This document shows, in pieces, positions 61,901-64,000 of a DNA stretch of 64,000 nt; the stretch's first letter is position 1, and each line of letters opens with the position of its first letter. The position numbers and the translations under genes were made by a program. The DNA lies in NCBI GenBank assembly GCA_963675625.1, contig OY776497.1, positions 2,356,001 through 2,420,000 on the forward strand, read 5' to 3'. The notes below the pieces were generated by a model. That model ran no database searches. It was not told the DNA's origin and saw only the letters and a program-made list of their open reading frames with translations. This stretch comes from F22 sp963675625. Lineage in GTDB: Bacteria > Bacteroidota > Bacteroidia > Bacteroidales > Bacteroidaceae.

Positions 61901-62100
61901 TAAATAAGATTCCAGGTAATGTCGTTCAAAGTCTACGCGCTTCGTTCGTTGCTCGTAATCTGTTCTACTTGTACAAAGACACTCCAGGTACTACTCCTGA
62001 TGGATCTGCTTATAGTACAAGTTACGCACAACAGGCATACGACTCAAACCCTGTGCCTAATACGCGCACTTTTGGATTCTCACTTAATGTTGGATTTTAA
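58960..62100 (+). CDS. SusC/RagA family TonB-dependent glycan transporter
   Basis: This outer-membrane TonB-dependent barrel imports oligosaccharides with its SusD lid. The 1046 residues comprise a signal peptide (about 1-21), a carboxypeptidase-regulatory-like domain (about 45-122), the TonB-box region SEVVVTALGIKREKK, a plug with IDIRGASSLSDNNEPLWVVD, and a 22-strand-type barrel ending in Phe (FGFSLNVGF). It is the first gene of the susC-susD pair; susD follows after 12 bp. It lacks the N-terminal sigma-interacting extension, so ECF-type trans-envelope control is unlikely. Confidence 0.96.
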   Translation: MHKVFTFVSAFALASTLTAYGATSPAGGSMLSNGTETSARVAEETIKVKGVVLDESGMPIIGANIRIKDTSKGTVTDMDGKFVLDAPEGAVLVVSYIGYTPQEVKATASPMTINLSEDTQTLSEVVVTALGIKREKKALGYAVQDVKSDRLTQAGDADVMSGLQGKVAGVSINSSGGGLGASTRIDIRGASSLSDNNEPLWVVDGVPFDNGNSNNSNGWGGTSRAGGAFDLNPDDIESISVLKGANAAALYGERGGNGVIVVTTKKGSRKQTLGISYSGSVTFSEAAYMLDRQNRYGQGVSGNYINSASESWGPEMVGQTVTNWTGEQIALTPQGNLIKDFCQTGVEQSHNLSLTGGNDKGSFRLSIGHSDMDGLFENHNVKKTNVDLRADYDINPWLNVDTKVAFFRTQGQNRPEVGAYSYMSYFNAMPAGIRTSDLKPGYNMVAGEHKEKLYTTVSANARNPYFLLNQYVNNDDKNRTFGYIAGNFKILPGLTAKLKYGMDYYGFRSQDGYLYADGVDPNRPNYNTSQINFRETNFEGLVSYSGRINEDFDFNVNLGANDMRRKTNELRGTSGKLASEDTYFLGAGANIKASESIIEQETRSIYGFGQVGFRNYLYMDVTARNDWSSTLTAATGNYDNSYFYPSVSVSGVISQMTKLPEWVTYGKVRASVAQVGKATDPYMTSQFYSLESTDFDLTAGNVPSQAVIKDLKPELSTSWEVGTEWKFLNNRIGLDFTFYNEETKNQILAVEAVQSSGYSSRLINAGLIRNRGVELMITTVPVKTKDLTVTLDFNFSKNKGTLEELIDKNDPNALKEFEFGTGSGVWAVEGGNLGDIRGKKYLRDSETGQILVGDDGLPLRTDNNVKIGNLQADWTGSISLGAEYKGFYASALIDIRQGGDIVSSSEASATSAGTAARTDFNNRMPFFVEGVTADGQVNTTMVTAQQYFQNQSSITEEFLYDASYAKMKELVFGYRFPKHILNKIPGNVVQSLRASFVARNLFYLYKDTPGTTPDGSAYSTSYAQQAYDSNPVPNTRTFGFSLNVGF

Positions 62101-62112
62101 TAGCTTATACTC

Positions 62113-63678
62113 ATGAAAAATATATATACCCTATTATTAGGAGCAGTAGCACTATTCGCAACAGGATGTTCTGATGATTTCGGAGACATGAATACTCCGA
62201 GCGATGCTACGACAACAGTAGAACCTAAGTTCTTCTTCAATAAAATGGAGACGCAGGTTTTCCGCGATTATCAACGTGTTATCAATTTGTATGGAGACCT
62301 TTATTCACAATATTGGGCAAATACAGTGAACAGTTTTGAATCTGGTCGTTACGAATATAACAATGATTGGGTTGGCCGCGGATGGGAACAATTCTATACA
62401 GAAATATTGCGTCGTTCAGTTGCCATTGATGAAATGTATGGTGAGAACGAACTATATCAAGAAGCCATCGCTATTAAAAATGTATGGATGGTTTATTATT
62501 GGTCTCGCATGACAGATTATTATGGTGACATGCCATATTTCAATGCAGGCACAGGAGAAGCAGTACCATATACTTCACAAGAAGAAATTTATCGTGATTT
62601 ATTTAAGGTACTTGATGAAGCGATCCCTAAGATTACTGGTGATGCTGCACAGTATCAATATGGTTCAAGTTATGACTTGATCTATGGTGGTGATGTCATG
62701 AAATGGAAGCGTTTTGCTAATTCATTGCGTCTACGTCTAGCTATGCGTGTTGTTAATGCTGATCCTGCTCTTGCAGAAACTCAAGCAAAAGCTGCAATTA
62801 ATGGTGAAGGTGGTTTGATGCAGTCAAACGATGATAACGGTGCAGTGCCAACATGGAATAAGGGATGGAATGACTACATCAACCAAATGGGTTGGTATTG
62901 GAGAAATATTGCTATCTCTAAGACTTTGACAGACTATTGCTATAATCAATCTTCAGTGAGTGAAGATCCACGTGCTTCAATTTGGTTCTGCTACAAGCCT
63001 GATGGTGCTGAAGAAGCAATGGACAAAGAAGACGCTGGTAAAGCGAAGTATGAAGGTTGTCCTAATGGTTTGGATATCCTTTCAGGTACACAGAATAATG
63101 ACTATTGCATTATGCGCCTTGAAGGTGGATTCCCAGACTTTACTCCTGGTGGAAACCATACTATGTTGTACACATTCATGAACTATTCAGAAGTGAAGTT
63201 CTTGTTGGCAGAAGCTGCTCTTCGTGGTTGGTATTCTGGTGATGTAGAATCACTATATGAGGAAGGTATTGAAGCTTCTATGCAATATTGTGGCGTAGCA
63301 AGTGCAGATATCGAAGCATATATTGATGGTTTGAATGCTACAATCAATACCCTAGGATCAAACGAAGCGAAGTTGAAGCAAATTATCACACAAAAGTGGA
63401 TGGCTAACTTCCCTAACGGTCTTGAAGCATGGGCTGATTTCCGTCGTACAGATTATCCTGACTTCAATCTACCTGTAGATCAAAGTGCAAATGCTTCTGT
63501 TGCAATCGGTAAATTTGTGAAACGTATTCGTTACAACGAAAATGAACACCGCAATAACGAAGACATGATGCCTGAGGCATTGAATACAACAGAAAAGGAC
63601 CGTATGGATCACCTACTATGGTGGGATACTACTGAAACATTGAATAAGTCAAATGGTCTAATGAACTCAAATTTCTAA
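62113..63678 (+). CDS. SusD/RagB family surface glycan-binding lipoprotein
   Basis: SusD-like proteins cap SusC and bind the glycan at the cell surface. The lipobox ends ATGC (Cys19), followed by SDDFGDMN, a typical surface-export acidic tract. The 521 residues hold TPR-like helices and the usual SusD segments KNVWMVYYWSRMTDYYGDMPY, FANSLRLRLAMRVVN and VKFLLAEAALRGW. It follows susC by 12 bp. The next lipoprotein gene starts 17 bp after the stop. Confidence 0.95.
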   Translation: MKNIYTLLLGAVALFATGCSDDFGDMNTPSDATTTVEPKFFFNKMETQVFRDYQRVINLYGDLYSQYWANTVNSFESGRYEYNNDWVGRGWEQFYTEILRRSVAIDEMYGENELYQEAIAIKNVWMVYYWSRMTDYYGDMPYFNAGTGEAVPYTSQEEIYRDLFKVLDEAIPKITGDAAQYQYGSSYDLIYGGDVMKWKRFANSLRLRLAMRVVNADPALAETQAKAAINGEGGLMQSNDDNGAVPTWNKGWNDYINQMGWYWRNIAISKTLTDYCYNQSSVSEDPRASIWFCYKPDGAEEAMDKEDAGKAKYEGCPNGLDILSGTQNNDYCIMRLEGGFPDFTPGGNHTMLYTFMNYSEVKFLLAEAALRGWYSGDVESLYEEGIEASMQYCGVASADIEAYIDGLNATINTLGSNEAKLKQIITQKWMANFPNGLEAWADFRRTDYPDFNLPVDQSANASVAIGKFVKRIRYNENEHRNNEDMMPEALNTTEKDRMDHLLWWDTTETLNKSNGLMNSNF

Positions 63679-63695
63679 TACAAAGATACTGAACC

Positions 63696-64000
63696 ATGAT
63701 AAATAAATTATTAAATAAAACCATGTGGGCAGTATTCTGCCTGAGCGTGCTATTTGCGTTCTCATCATGTAGTGATGATGATAAAACTGGGGGCTCATAC
63801 GACTCTGAAGCATTGACAACTTTGATCACACAAGCGCAAAGTTTGGTTGATAATGCTACAGAAGGTATAGATGCTGGTTTGCATAAACCAGGTTCTAAGC
63901 AAGAACTTCAAGATGTTATCGATTGGTGTACTTGGAAGCTTGACAATATGAAAAGCCAACAAGATGTCAACAATGCAGTTGTCCGTCTGCAAAAGTATGT
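63696..64000 (+). CDS. Lipoprotein downstream of SusD (3' end cut by window)
   Basis: An ATG at 63696 opens a frame to the end of the window. It encodes MINKLLNKTMWAVFCL and a lipobox ending FSSC (Cys25), followed by the acidic SDDDK expected of surface lipoproteins. The visible mature part (LTTLITQAQSLVDNATEG, QDVIDWCTWKLDNMKSQ) is helical and resembles FIVAR-like modules that precede binding or catalytic domains. It is probably a glycan-binding protein or enzyme of the same locus. The family cannot be fixed from about 100 residues. Confidence 0.75.
   Translation, partial: MINKLLNKTMWAVFCLSVLFAFSSCSDDDKTGGSYDSEALTTLITQAQSLVDNATEGIDAGLHKPGSKQELQDVIDWCTWKLDNMKSQQDVNNAVVRLQKY

Noticed and set aside
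1..64000. tRNA genes, IS elements, prophage
   Set aside because: I found no cloverleaf-like sequence with a conserved T-loop, no transposase or integrase gene and no phage structural gene in the window.

Overview
The window looks like chromosome of a Bacteroidales bacterium (phylum Bacteroidota); I cannot fix the genus. The evidence is a SusC/SusD pair, LruC-domain lipoproteins, a bacterial V-type ATPase operon with a DUF2764 gene, a DPP5-like S9 peptidase resembling the Porphyromonas enzyme, a DUF4827 lipoprotein beside glmM, and many promoters of the Bacteroidota form (TTTG or TTG, about 20 nt, then TAnnTTTG). Base composition is moderately AT-rich. I see no transposase, integrase, phage gene, tRNA, rRNA or CRISPR array.

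Layout. 1-6.9 kb: V-ATPase operon (DUF2764-A-B-D-I-K), closed by a strong terminator. 7-9.8 kb: a small membrane ORF, a Dus-family tRNA-dihydrouridine synthase, an FNT channel and an unknown membrane protein. 10-12.6 kb: a large LruC lipoprotein convergent with rplS. 13.2-19.2 kb: two tandem copies of a 5'-nucleotidase split into separate C-domain and N-domain genes, then a GH3-serine hydrolase fusion. 19.3-25.3 kb: flavin reductase-like protein, His-rich secreted protein plus TonB receptor, DUF4827 lipoprotein and glmM. 25.5-32.1 kb: a second LruC lipoprotein, a GH15 protein and convergent otsAB (trehalose). 32.2-39.4 kb: a TPP-riboswitch-like leader with an MFS transporter, rmuC, a Crp-family regulator, a flavodiiron protein and a TPR/HTH membrane regulator. 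39.6-49.1 kb: DPP5-like peptidase, hisH-hisA-hisF-hisIE, ftsE, lysC, lysA and an N-carbamoylputrescine amidase-like gene. 49.2-51 kb: ugd and a small HAD phosphatase. 51.6-64 kb: a glycan locus of nagB, GH92 mannosidase with a CBM9-like tail, a secreted glycosidase-like protein, AraC regulator, GH130, SusC, SusD and a cut-off lipoprotein.

The last region reads as a mannose/GlcNAc glycan system, plausibly for N-glycans. SusCD would import the glycan, GH92 trim alpha-mannose, GH130 phosphorolyse the Man-beta-1,4-GlcNAc core, and NagB feed amino sugar into glycolysis. Its strongest new signal is a 15-bp motif, TCGGATTAGCGTAAT and close variants. It starts 67, 67 and 68 bp upstream of the -7 boxes of susC, the GH130 gene and nagB, which suggests one activator controls all three.

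Other signals worth checking are a diverged TPP-like aptamer with a possible switching helix upstream of an MFS transporter, a 92-nt near-perfect hairpin upstream of nagB, a cluster of palindromic repeats between the GH15 gene and otsAB, and a near-palindrome inside the flavodiiron promoter beside a divergent Crp-family gene. Many genes start downstream of the longest possible ORF start, because a promoter or terminator lies over the upstream codons. Those corrections are given in the entries.
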